From Scrofimicrobium canadense (GTDB lineage: Bacteria; Actinomycetota; Actinomycetes; Actinomycetales; Actinomycetaceae), in assembly GCF_009696615.1 (NCBI RefSeq), contig NZ_VULO01000006.1, forward strand, positions 62,001-126,000: a DNA stretch of 64,000 nt. Direction: 5' to 3'. A program made the translations under genes and the position numbers. This document shows positions 53,087-61,753 of the stretch, piece by piece. How positions within the stretch are numbered: the stretch's first letter is position 1; every line of letters starts with the position of its first letter. The notes under the pieces were generated by a model, which was not told the origin of the DNA, ran no database searches, and was given only the letters and a program-made list of their open reading frames with translations.

Positions 53087-55269
53087 AAGATGTCTTTCGT
53101 TTGATGCGCAGGGACCTTCGCCGCGCAACGTCCAACGTGATGGCTCTCATTGTCATTTTCGGTCTGGTCATTATCCCCTCCCTTTTCACCTGGTTCAATG
53201 TCATCGCAAGTTGGGATCCTTTCTCTAATACTGGGAATCTCAAAGTGGCAGTGGCAAATACCGATGCGGGATACACCAGTGAACTGATGCCCATCCCCAT
53301 TAATGTTGGCGACCAAGTAGTTGCAGCACTGCGGGAAAACGACCAGCTAGATTGGGTCATTACCTCAGAAGATGACGCTATCGACGGCACGAAATCTGGT
53401 GAATACTACGCGGCCTTGGTCCTACCTCACTCTTTCAGTACTGACATGCTGACTTTCTTTGCCGACGGAGGCAAAGTGGCTGACATCGCCTACTACACAA
53501 ATGAGAAGAAAAATGCGTTGGCACCCACTATCACCGGACAGGGCGCCGAAGGACTATCAACAAAGATCAGCGAGACATTTTCAGAGACTTTGGGCAATAT
53601 TGCCTTTGGCTTGGTCTCTTCCATGTCACAGTACTTAGACGATGCTGACGCCAAAGCAGCCCTCACACGCCTTGAAGCCAAAGTCTCCGAAGTATCCGGG
53701 CAGCTACGCGCAGGGGCCCAGACAGCCGACATGTTCACTGCGCTGGTCCAGTCAACTATTCCGCTGGTTGATTCTGCCAGCGCATTGATGGCAGGCACCC
53801 ACGACGCCCTCAGTGATGCTGGCAATGCAGCCGGAGGAGCTATCTCATCTGCCCAAGTACTCAAAACTACTTTGGGTTCCGCCACTGACGCGTTCTCAAC
53901 AGCTATTGAACAAACCCTGTCAGGCTATGATGCGGTGGCTGACAGTATTGATGAACTTTTCTCCAATGCAGATCAGACTAGTTCCTCACAAGTTGCTGTC
54001 CTCGACACTCTAGCCCAACGTGTCGACCAACAAATCGCCAGTTACACCGATGTGCAAACCACACTGAAGGACACGGTTGGCCCGCTATTGCCCGAAGCCG
54101 CCCAGCCAGCTCTCGAAAAGGTGCTTGGGCGCCTCGACCAGATCATTTCCCGTCAAGAATCGGTGCGAGATCGACTACGTGAGGCGTCCGAGGACGTGGC
54201 ATCAGGGAATGCCTCAATTCAGAGCACTCACCAAGCAATCACCCAATCGTTGAACGAGGCTAAGACCGCACTCACCAGCGCGGGTGACTCATACCAGCAA
54301 GATTTGAAACCACAGCTAGACGCTCTTTCCAACACTCTCACAAGTATAGAAAACGATGTTTCTACCGTGAAAGCAGACTTGTCGACTGCACTGGCGGGAT
54401 TGACTGGGTCATCGGATGGAATATCTTCCGCGCTTACACAAACACAACAGGCAACCCAGTCGATCTCTCAGACACTGAACTCGACAGCTGACACTTTTGA
54501 TCGAATTTCTCAAACCTTGGCTTCGGCGGCTGATGGTGGAGACTTGCAGGCTTTGGCGGATATTGTGGGAACCGACCCCCACACGTTCGCTGCTTCACTT
54601 GCCCAGCCCATCGCATTGGACCGCATCGCAGTATTTCCCACGGTGAGTTTTGGGGCTGGGATGGCTCCCCTCTATACGACCTTGTCATTGTGGGTGGGGG
54701 CGCTACTGATGACTGTGGCCATCAAAGCTGGTGTGGGCAAAAACCCTCTACCGGGCAAGACAGACCTCAGCCCCACCCAAAAATATCTGGGGAGATACGG
54801 GATCTTTGCTCTGCTGGGCCTGGCTCAAAGTGGGCTGGTGATGCTGGGCCTGATCCTTTTCATTGGCGTCCAACCAGCACACCCTTTCCTACTCCTTGTG
54901 GCAGGAATGGTCACTTCTTTAGTGTTCACATTGCTCATTTACACATTTGTGGTTGCCTTTGGGAATGCAGGCAAGGCTTTGGCAGTACTTCTGCTGGTCA
55001 TCCAGATTTCTGGAGCTGGGGGTGCCTACCCGCTGCAACTCTTGCCACAGTGGTTCCAAAGCATCAGCCCGTTCCTCCCGGCCACTCACGCAATCGATGC
55101 TATGCGCGCCGCCACATCCGGTATCTACCAGGGTGACTACTGGATTTCTCTGGGACTGCTGCTGCTGTTTGTGGTCCCCACGCTCATTTTGGGGCTGGTG
55201 CTGCGCAGGCCTCTGATTCGCTTCAATCACAATTTGGTCGAGGCGGTCGAGTCAACAAAGCTCATGTGA
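53083..55269 (+). CDS. YhgE/Pip family membrane protein
   Basis: Paralogue of the preceding gene and coupled to it by a four-base ATGA overlap. Same layout: N-terminal helix (VMALIVIFGLVIIPSLFTWF), SNTGNLKVAVANTDAGYTS, a long coiled, Ala/Ser/Thr-rich middle (residues 175-500), and C-terminal helices with LWVGALLMTVAIKAG and LPATHAIDAMRAATSGIYQG. At 728 residues it lacks the extra tail of its partner. Co-transcription suggests a heteromeric complex. Confidence 0.9.
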   Translation: MKDVFRLMRRDLRRATSNVMALIVIFGLVIIPSLFTWFNVIASWDPFSNTGNLKVAVANTDAGYTSELMPIPINVGDQVVAALRENDQLDWVITSEDDAIDGTKSGEYYAALVLPHSFSTDMLTFFADGGKVADIAYYTNEKKNALAPTITGQGAEGLSTKISETFSETLGNIAFGLVSSMSQYLDDADAKAALTRLEAKVSEVSGQLRAGAQTADMFTALVQSTIPLVDSASALMAGTHDALSDAGNAAGGAISSAQVLKTTLGSATDAFSTAIEQTLSGYDAVADSIDELFSNADQTSSSQVAVLDTLAQRVDQQIASYTDVQTTLKDTVGPLLPEAAQPALEKVLGRLDQIISRQESVRDRLREASEDVASGNASIQSTHQAITQSLNEAKTALTSAGDSYQQDLKPQLDALSNTLTSIENDVSTVKADLSTALAGLTGSSDGISSALTQTQQATQSISQTLNSTADTFDRISQTLASAADGGDLQALADIVGTDPHTFAASLAQPIALDRIAVFPTVSFGAGMAPLYTTLSLWVGALLMTVAIKAGVGKNPLPGKTDLSPTQKYLGRYGIFALLGLAQSGLVMLGLILFIGVQPAHPFLLLVAGMVTSLVFTLLIYTFVVAFGNAGKALAVLLLVIQISGAGGAYPLQLLPQWFQSISPFLPATHAIDAMRAATSGIYQGDYWISLGLLLLFVVPTLILGLVLRRPLIRFNHNLVEAVESTKLM

Positions 55270-55281
55270 TTACTGTTCCCT

Positions 55282-55899
55282 TCACTGAGGCTGACGCTGC
55301 CGGGTTCCATACTGGATACTGGCCCACACGGGCCAACCGACCAGCCATATTCCGGTGACCATCCACACGCGTGGAATCCACCATGCTAATGCTTCTGTTC
55401 GAGGCGAGTACCCCACCAACAGTATGATCAATAGAATCACCGCACTAGTGATGACAGCACACAGCAGCATTTTTCCCCATTCACGCCATTCATATTCAAC
55501 GTATGCGCGACCCGATTTCGGGGGCTTCTGCGGACGTGGGCCTCCGGCAAAACGATAAGAAAACCACCCATCTGCCCAAGCGATGATGCTGTGACCAAAT
55601 GCCACTGTTATGCCCAGGTAAAGGGCCCCCAGGCCGTGGGCAGCATCGGCAGTGGCCTCGTTACCTGCCAAGTCCCAGACAATGAAGGATAACAGAGCCA
55701 CATCCAGCAACGGCACACATGCAAGAAGGATCGTTGAGAGCTTGCGTGCGCGCAATAGGTAACGAGTCGCCAATCCTAAGCCTAGGACTATCCAAAAACC
55801 GATTTCACACGCAATAATTCCAGCGACAATGATATTCACTGGGCAAGTCTTGCAAGATTGCGGCAAAAGTTGATCCTGCAAGAGGCCGCTTTTCCTCAT
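55282..55899 (-). CDS. Multi-spanning membrane protein, unknown
   Basis: About five hydrophobic segments (NIIVAGIIACEIGFWIVLGL, TILLACVPLLDVALLSFIVW, LGALYLGITVAFGHSIIAWA, MLLCAVITSAVILLIILLVG, VWMVTGIWLVGWPVWASIQY) and the loop KPPKSGRAYVEYEWREWGKM. The pattern is seen in many actinobacterial membrane proteins of unknown role. The ATG at 55899 lies inside a large palindrome, so a GTG at 55839 (VNIIVAG) is a plausible alternative start. Convergent with the YhgE operon. Confidence 0.7.
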   Translation of the reverse strand: MRKSGLLQDQLLPQSCKTCPVNIIVAGIIACEIGFWIVLGLGLATRYLLRARKLSTILLACVPLLDVALLSFIVWDLAGNEATADAAHGLGALYLGITVAFGHSIIAWADGWFSYRFAGGPRPQKPPKSGRAYVEYEWREWGKMLLCAVITSAVILLIILLVGYSPRTEALAWWIPRVWMVTGIWLVGWPVWASIQYGTRQRQPQ

Positions 55900-55916
55900 T
55901 CGATCGGATGAGGAAA
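55891..55916. promoter_or_regulatory. 26-bp near-perfect palindrome between divergent genes
   Basis: The outer arms TTTCCTCAT and ATGAGGAAA are perfect; the centre is CGATCG, with a single mismatched pair between. It overlaps the first annotated codon of the minus-strand membrane gene and lies 31 bp before the kinase gene. Likely a regulator site. Confidence 0.55.
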
Positions 55917-55946
55917 TCTTTCACCTACATGGGTGAGAATAGTTAG

Positions 55947-57164
55947 GTGATGCGGAAAATCTCCCGGTTGTGGCGCCAAGTAGACGACCGCCCGCGCCTG
56001 AGAGATGCCCTCATCGCATTGTGCTACGCGATTCTAGGCTCTCTTTTCTTGGCTTTTGGATTGTTTCCTATTTGGCAGGCGGTCGCCGTCTTTTCTATTG
56101 GCCCATGGGGATTCTTCGCACTACTGTGTGGCATGAGTGTCATATGCGCCGCGCGCTCCACGTACCCCATCAGTGCTCTAGGGGCAGGAACAGTACTTGC
56201 CGTCGTAGATGTGCTATGCGGGGGAAGCATCGGCGTCATCGTGATCTATTCCGATATGGTTTTCAGCGCCATCAAATACTCGAGTGACCGCGCCGTACGA
56301 GTCCTTTTCACCTGCATGCTCAGCATTGCTGTCATCATGGGGATCGTTTTCATCGTTTTTCAACCCGCGAATCTGCGTATTGTACCGGTCATCCTTCAAT
56401 ACGCCTTTATTGTCGCCATCGCCACAGCGTGGGGGTGGAATGTTCGCAGTGAAGGTATCCGCACCAGAGATCGCCTTACCCAAGACCATCTACGCACAAT
56501 ACAAAGCATGCAAAAGAGGATCGCGCACGACCTCCATGATTTAGTTGCCAACCACATCGCCGCAGCAAGCCTGCATATCGAAGCCGGACGCATGCAGGTG
56601 ACGCAGTCCCCCAGCCAGGTGGGAAATGCTCTTGACCAAGCCGCCAAAGGAACCCACGAAGCAGACCGTCAACTACGCAGACTCATAGCAATCCTCAATG
56701 CGGTTGAAGTTCTAGAGACTTCACATGAGGCGCCCACCAGGCATCAGATAGAAGAACTATCTGACAGACTCCCTCTGTCGCGCACACTTCTGTGGCAAGA
56801 ATCCTCTCAGGAAAAACTGTTAGATGGCCTCTCAGCACTTCCAGATCCATTGCAGCACCTCACCATTCGTGTTCTCCAAGAACTCATAACAAATGCCAGC
56901 AAATACGGCACTGGAAATATCGAGATCACTGCCGGTTCCACACCTTCTGCCATGTTAGAAATATCCGTCCGCAACTACGTCGCTAAGGATAACCACCCCA
57001 CCTCTGGAAGCGGAATTGGCCTAGCCGGAGCACGTATGTTACTCGAAGGAACTGCAGTGACCTTGGATTCCCGATACCAAGCAGCACACGATCAATGGGT
57101 AGCCACCATCGCCATCCCCCGTTCCTACCCCACAAGAGAACTAAGGAACCACCTCCATGACTGA
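55947..57164 (+). CDS. Two-component sensor histidine kinase (NarL-type, HisKA_3)
   Basis: Membrane kinase that should phosphorylate the next gene's product. Residues 20-160 contain about five hydrophobic helices and little extracytoplasmic sequence, so it probably senses the membrane or a small ligand. The dimerisation/phosphoacceptor helix is RIAHDLHDLVANHIAAASLH (His in the H-D-L-H-D motif), and the ATPase part has VLQELITNASKYGTGNIEI (N box) and SGSGIGLAGARMLLEG (G box). GTG at 55947 or ATG at 55950 may start it. Stop overlaps the response regulator by eight bases. Confidence 0.9.
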   Translation: MMRKISRLWRQVDDRPRLRDALIALCYAILGSLFLAFGLFPIWQAVAVFSIGPWGFFALLCGMSVICAARSTYPISALGAGTVLAVVDVLCGGSIGVIVIYSDMVFSAIKYSSDRAVRVLFTCMLSIAVIMGIVFIVFQPANLRIVPVILQYAFIVAIATAWGWNVRSEGIRTRDRLTQDHLRTIQSMQKRIAHDLHDLVANHIAAASLHIEAGRMQVTQSPSQVGNALDQAAKGTHEADRQLRRLIAILNAVEVLETSHEAPTRHQIEELSDRLPLSRTLLWQESSQEKLLDGLSALPDPLQHLTIRVLQELITNASKYGTGNIEITAGSTPSAMLEISVRNYVAKDNHPTSGSGIGLAGARMLLEGTAVTLDSRYQAAHDQWVATIAIPRSYPTRELRNHLHD

Positions 57165-57804
57165 GCAAATCCGAGTAGTCATTGCCGATGACCACCAAGC
57201 TGTTCGCAGTGGTGTCGCGACGATACTGGCCACCGATCCCACCATATCCGTGGTGGCTGAGGTCGAAGACGGTTTTTCTGCCGTTGAAGCCTGCACCAAG
57301 TATTCTCCCGACGTTGCACTAGTGGATCTGCGGATGCCCGGAACTGACGGCATATGGGCTACTGAAAGAATCACCTCGCACACAGACACTCGAGTATTAG
57401 TACTCACCACCTACGATTCTGATGAGCTTGTGGCCGAGGCGCTTGCCGCCGGTGCCCACGGGTATCTACTCAAGAGTGCTAGCGGTCCAGAATTGGTCCA
57501 AGCGGTACGCCACGTCGCACAGTTCCACCATGTCATTGACCCCGCGGTTGCTGGGGGAATCATCGAGCGTTTAGTCGCAGTCAAAGCCCTTCCTCACTCA
57601 GGCATGCGCCAAGCGCCTCTGCATAAGGCTCTCACCGAGCGCGAACAAGAAGTCCTTGAACTGGTAGCTACCGGAATGACAAACCAAGCAATCGCCGATC
57701 ATCTCAATATCGGTGTCACTACGGTAAAAACCCATATCGCGTCTCTCTACAGTAAAACAGGAGTTACTTCTCGCGTTGAACTAGGACAACTCATGTTCAT
57801 GTGA
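57157..57804 (+). CDS. Two-component response regulator, NarL/LuxR family
   Basis: Receiver domain with VIADDHQAVRSGVATIL (acidic pair), phosphoacceptor Asp in VALVDLRMPGTDGIWATE, Thr in LVLTTYDSDELVAEA and Lys in GYLLKSASGPELVQAV. The C-terminal LuxR helix-turn-helix is LTEREQEVLELVATGMTNQA and TTVKTHIASLYSKTGV. 215 residues is standard. It overlaps its cognate kinase gene; targets are unknown. Confidence 0.94.
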   Translation: MTEQIRVVIADDHQAVRSGVATILATDPTISVVAEVEDGFSAVEACTKYSPDVALVDLRMPGTDGIWATERITSHTDTRVLVLTTYDSDELVAEALAAGAHGYLLKSASGPELVQAVRHVAQFHHVIDPAVAGGIIERLVAVKALPHSGMRQAPLHKALTEREQEVLELVATGMTNQAIADHLNIGVTTVKTHIASLYSKTGVTSRVELGQLMFM

Positions 57805-57894
57805 GTGGCACACAGATAGGTGTTCTACGTTTCGTTTGTGTCCACGCGCCACAAGGTATCCCAGCTTTGACCTTCAAGCCTTTATGGTGGATAT

Positions 57895-58551
57895 ATGTCG
57901 AAGAAACCATTCAGCCCTGTCCTATTCGATGTCGACGGCACGCTAGTGCAGTCCGGGGATCTAGTGATGGAATGCTTCGCCCAGACACTTCAAGAGCTCG
58001 GCCTGCCACCGGTTGCCGGTCCGGAACTCCGCAAAGTTGTGGGTCCCCCTCTAGCATCTTCGTTCAACCTCATTGGTGGAGTTCCAACAGATCAGATCAC
58101 AAAAGCCGTTGAAATTTACCGGGCTCACTATCTACCCCGTTTCCTGGAGCCACCCCTGTACCCGGGGATCCGTGAGCTTGTCCGTGACCTCCACGATGCT
58201 GGTATCCCGTTAGCCACCGCCACCTCAAAGATGGAGCGTTCAGCAAAACGGCAACTGGAACATTGGGATATCGCCCAATACTTTACTGTTATTGCAGGCG
58301 CTACACCCGACCCAACCTGCACTAAAGTCAGTGTGATTATCGATGCGCTGCAGCGTTTGTCAGACAAGAACATCTCCTCTGACAATGCCGTGCTGGTCGG
58401 CGATCGGATTTTTGATGCGGAAGGGGCTGAGGTTACCGGGATAAAGGCCATCGCTGCACTGTGGGGCTACGGAGAAGCTGAAGAGTTTGTTTCGCCTGCT
58501 GTGATAGCCCAAGCAGCATCGGTTGAGGAGCTTCGCACCATCCTGCTTTAA
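57895..58551 (+). CDS. HAD-superfamily phosphatase, Gph/PpaX-like
   Basis: Haloacid-dehalogenase hydrolase: motif I VLFDVDGTLVQSGDLVME (nucleophile Asp), motif II ATATSKMERSAKRQ, and motif IV VLVGDRIFDAEGAEVTGIKA with the terminal WGYGEAEEF typical of phosphoglycolate phosphatase-like enzymes. The cap domain is alpha-helical. 218 residues is normal. The substrate may be phosphoglycolate or another small phosphoester and cannot be fixed here. Confidence 0.9.
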   Translation: MSKKPFSPVLFDVDGTLVQSGDLVMECFAQTLQELGLPPVAGPELRKVVGPPLASSFNLIGGVPTDQITKAVEIYRAHYLPRFLEPPLYPGIRELVRDLHDAGIPLATATSKMERSAKRQLEHWDIAQYFTVIAGATPDPTCTKVSVIIDALQRLSDKNISSDNAVLVGDRIFDAEGAEVTGIKAIAALWGYGEAEEFVSPAVIAQAASVEELRTILL

Positions 58552-58616
58552 ACAACACTTCTTGGATACGGATACACCGCACCTCATAAGTGATAGGTGC
58601 ACTAGACTCTGCGATC

Positions 58617-60215
58617 ATGACTTCTTCCTCAGCACCTACCCGCGAAACTTGGGGTGGGCGAACAGCATTTATCATTGCGGCGATCTCTTCAGCTGTAGGT
58701 TTAGGCAATATCTGGCGTTTTCCCGGGGTCGCATACGAGAACGGTGGCGGGGCATTCCTGGTTCCGTACATCATCGCACTTTTTACCGCTGGCCTTCCCA
58801 TGCTGTTCTTAGACTATGCCATGGGACACCGTTATCGAGCTTCGGCACCGTTAACGTTTCGCCGGATGCGCAAGTCCTTCGAACCCCTTGGCTGGTGGCA
58901 GGTTGGCATCTGTTTCGTCATCGCAGCATATTATGCGGCCGTCATTGCTTGGGCTGTAGCGTACTCGCTGTACGCGATCACTCAAGCTTGGGGCGATGAC
59001 GCCGTCGGGTTCTTCCTACACAAACATTTACAAACCGCCGACCAACCTGGCTTCACTCTCTCTTTCGCTCCCGCAGCATTCATCCCCATGCTGTTCATCT
59101 GGGTTTTGACTATCGCAGCGTTGGCGCTGGGAATTCGCCGCGGCATCGACCGGGTCAATAAAATCACTCTTCCACTCCTGGCAATCACCTTCCTCAGCAT
59201 CGTGATCTATTCGCTTTTTCTTCCCGGAGCTATCGACGGACTCAACGCGTTCTTTACCCCCAGTTGGGAAGCCCTCGCTGACCCTCAGGTGTGGATTGCC
59301 GCATACGGGCACATATTCTTTTCCTTTTCGGTCGCCTTCGGAATCATGCTGACGTATTCCTCATATTTGCGCAGAAAGAGCGACCTCACAGGGTCAGGTC
59401 TAGTCGTTGCCTTCTCCAACACAAGTTTTGAAATCATCGCCGGTATCGGGGTATTTGCAACTCTAGGATTCCTAGCCTCAAACCAGGGAACCTCCATAGG
59501 TGAACTAGAAAATATTCAAGGCGTCGGACTAGCCTTCATGACCTACCCAACTCTTCTTTCACAGATGCCCGGTGGTGTCGTAGTTGGGGTCCTCTTTTTT
59601 GTCTCATTGGTCTTAGCCGGTTTTTCTTCTCTGCTGTCGATTCTTCAGGTGATAGCAGCAGCCGTACAGGACAAAACTGGTTGGACTTCTCGGCGCACAG
59701 GAATTGCCGTCGGCGTGGCTGTGGCGATCCCCTCGCTGCTCATCTTTGCAACCACCAGTGGGTTCTACGCTCTCGATGTCATCGACTCGTTCATCAACAA
59801 CATCGGCGTTGTTGGATCGGCTGTCGTATCACTCATTCTGGTGGGGATAGTTGCCCGCAAGACTCCCGAGTTAGCGGCTCATATCAACGCGGTCTCTTCG
59901 TTCAAAGTGGGACGACTATGGCAAGTGATGATCGTGGCAGTCACCCCCGCAATCCTCGCGGTAATTCTCGTAACAGGAACCTTGTCATATATACGATCCG
60001 GCTATGGCGGTCTACCCACGTGGTTCGTGCTGGTTGCTGGATGGGGAACTCTGGCAGTTCTCCTTATTGCCAGCTTTGCGGCTAGCTACGGAAAATATCG
60101 GCGTCCGGGTGCCGATGTGATCCCACAAGAAGACAGCCTTGCGCTTGCCGCCGAAGTGGACCACGATAGACAAGAGATTTTGACTAGTAAAGCTCGAAAG
60201 GAGACACGCTCGTGA
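58617..60215 (+). CDS. NSS-family sodium-dependent transporter
   Basis: Neurotransmitter:sodium symporter-family amino-acid importer. The signature TAFIIAAISSAVGLGNIWRF (Na-binding TM1) and PGVAYENGGGAFLVPYIIAL follow the start; about twelve hydrophobic helices, with FFSFSVAFGIMLTYSSYLRR (TM6 region) and SNTSFEIIAGIGVFATLGF. The ATG at 58617 fits the family and lies nine bases after TAGACT, a possible -10. At 532 residues with an acidic cytoplasmic tail it is of the MetP type, and overlaps a tiny MetS-like gene. Confidence 0.92.
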   Translation: MTSSSAPTRETWGGRTAFIIAAISSAVGLGNIWRFPGVAYENGGGAFLVPYIIALFTAGLPMLFLDYAMGHRYRASAPLTFRRMRKSFEPLGWWQVGICFVIAAYYAAVIAWAVAYSLYAITQAWGDDAVGFFLHKHLQTADQPGFTLSFAPAAFIPMLFIWVLTIAALALGIRRGIDRVNKITLPLLAITFLSIVIYSLFLPGAIDGLNAFFTPSWEALADPQVWIAAYGHIFFSFSVAFGIMLTYSSYLRRKSDLTGSGLVVAFSNTSFEIIAGIGVFATLGFLASNQGTSIGELENIQGVGLAFMTYPTLLSQMPGGVVVGVLFFVSLVLAGFSSLLSILQVIAAAVQDKTGWTSRRTGIAVGVAVAIPSLLIFATTSGFYALDVIDSFINNIGVVGSAVVSLILVGIVARKTPELAAHINAVSSFKVGRLWQVMIVAVTPAILAVILVTGTLSYIRSGYGGLPTWFVLVAGWGTLAVLLIASFAASYGKYRRPGADVIPQEDSLALAAEVDHDRQEILTSKARKETRS

Positions 60216-60346
60216 CAGTACCTGCGATTCTCTGCCTTGCAACTTCAGCAACAATTCTTTGGGGTGGGCTCACATGGAGCCTTCTTCGACTACGCAGGTA
60301 CCCAGATGTTTCCCACATTGAAACAGGCGATTCCGAGGCTATATAG
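60212..60346 (+). CDS. MetS-like small subunit of the NSS transporter (44 aa)
   Basis: GTG at 60212 overlaps the transporter stop by four bases, with AAAGGAG upstream. The product has one helix, TVPAILCLATSATILWGGLT, followed by a basic RLRRYP and an acidic end. The 'I-x-W-G-G-L-x-x-S' pattern matches MetS-type small subunits that accompany bacterial methionine/alanine NSS importers (MetPS of Corynebacterium is the known example). Too short for routine gene calling and easy to miss. Confidence 0.8.
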   Translation: MTVPAILCLATSATILWGGLTWSLLRLRRYPDVSHIETGDSEAI

Positions 60347-60376
60347 CAGCGTAGTCTCCTCTGTCACGCTACGCTG
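60347..60376 (+). promoter_or_regulatory. 8-bp inverted repeat between NSS operon and next gene
   Basis: CAGCGTAG (60347-60354) and CTACGCTG (60369-60376) are perfect arms around 14 bases. It begins right after the MetS stop codon and overlaps TACGCT, a possible -10 for the gene at 60383. Terminator or operator. Confidence 0.45.
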
Positions 60377-60382
60377 ATATAT

Positions 60383-60943
60383 GTGGATGAGGCTCTCACC
60401 GTCACCATTGACGGTCGCACATTTGAGTTTCCTGCCGGGTGGCAGGCACTGATTTACGACAAGTGGCCTCTGCATTCGCAGCTCTCCGGTGGCGCAATCA
60501 AAGCTAAAGGCTGTGACGTGGTTGCCCTTGATCCCGCTGCACACACTCTCTATCTCATAGAAGCCAAGGACTACGCTCACCCTTCAGTCAAGGAAATACC
60601 GGTAAAACTGCCAGATACCATTGTCCAAAAGGGTTTTGACACATTGGCAGGCATTTTCGCCGGTGCCAAGTTAGGGGAATCTTTCTCTCCCTTTTGCCAA
60701 CAAGCGCTGAACTGTCAGGAAATCATTCTTGCCCTCAGTATCGAAATGCCCAGCCCGTTACCTGAGGGGCAGAGCGCGACAACCGTCTTATCCTTTTTGC
60801 AAGAGAGAATCGCCGCTGGAGCCCGGTATCTCACCACAGCTCCGCTTGTCACGTTAGCCTCAACTCATGACACCCCATGGCGATGCTACCCCTCACAAAA
60901 GAGTCCAGGTGTGCGCCCGAAGAACCTCCATGGCGACTCTTAA
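60383..60943 (+). CDS. PD-(D/E)XK-like protein of unknown function
   Basis: 186 residues. The segment KGCDVVALDPAAHTLYLIEA followed by KDYAH has the Asp ... hydrophobic-strand-Glu-x-Lys spacing of PD-(D/E)XK nucleases. Then FDTLAGIFAGAKLGE and a second strand EIILALSIEMPSPLP. It begins with GTG, seven bases after TACGCT, again a leaderless-type start. I do not recognise a named family; the fold call is an inference from motif spacing. Its stop overlaps that of the convergent CatE relic. Confidence 0.6.
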   Translation: MDEALTVTIDGRTFEFPAGWQALIYDKWPLHSQLSGGAIKAKGCDVVALDPAAHTLYLIEAKDYAHPSVKEIPVKLPDTIVQKGFDTLAGIFAGAKLGESFSPFCQQALNCQEIILALSIEMPSPLPEGQSATTVLSFLQERIAAGARYLTTAPLVTLASTHDTPWRCYPSQKSPGVRPKNLHGDS

Positions 60944-61622
60944 CTCACTTTCAGCGTGATGGACGTGGACCACGGATCACTGAGGTGAATGCTGTTGTCC
61001 TTGCTGCTATAGGGGATATTTCGATCGTAGAGACGGCGTCTTGTATCTTCTAGGCTTTGCTGGTCAGGTAGCGTGATGGCCACATCCGCCAACCCAAGAG
61101 ATGCTGCTCCAAGTAGTTATTTGGGTCAAGCCACTGGGTGTCCATAGCAACTTTTCCATCGACAATAGGCCACATGCTTCTAGGGCGATCAGCATAGAGT
61201 TCGACACCATTTCCTTCAGGATCGGTGAAGTAAAAGGCCTCACTGACGGTATGGTCGCTAGAGCCCACAAATCTGCTCAATGGGTTTTGAGCCGCGCGGT
61301 ACACCGTGGTTGCCAGCGTTTGCGGCGACTCGAAAAGAAATGCAGTGTGGTACAGGCCGGCTGAGTGGTGACTGCCTACCGGGAGATCTTTGGCTGACAC
61401 TAATCGGATTAAGGGGGTCCCCCCGCGCCCTAGGACATGGACAACGTGGCTGCCCCTCACTTTTTCGTCCATCACTTCCATAAGAAAAGCTGAAGCATAG
61501 TAAGCACTCATTGTGTCAATATCTGCGACGTGTAGCGTTACTACTCCCATCGCGGTCTCTGGCGCGATGCCACCAACCACTTCAGATGAGTCCATAGCCG
61601 ACTCCCACATAGTTGAATTCAC
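60940..61622 (-). pseudogene. CatE-like VOC dioxygenase, internally deleted and frameshifted
   Basis: The first VOC domain is clear: GVVTLHVADIDTMSAYYASA, LIRLVSAKDLP, YHTAFLFESPQTLATTVYRA and FYFTDPEGNGVELYADRP, then MDTQWLDPNNYLEQH as in the catechol-2,3-dioxygenase-like CatE/YfiE group. The usual second VOC domain should follow, but the sequence jumps to its last part in another frame (LGLADVAITLPDQQSLEDTR, IHLSDPWSTSITLKVS). About 90 codons are missing and the frame is broken near 61105, so the metal site of the second half is lost. Confidence 0.75.
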
Positions 61623-61753
61623 AACTACTTTAGTGTGGCACTCCTACACAGGCATCCTTTCCCCACGTCCGGTTTCTCTGAGAAGACCACGCGATCCTCA
61701 GTCAAGGTACGACGAATTTCCGCAAAGAACCGCCACTGCGGTATCGTCTAAAA

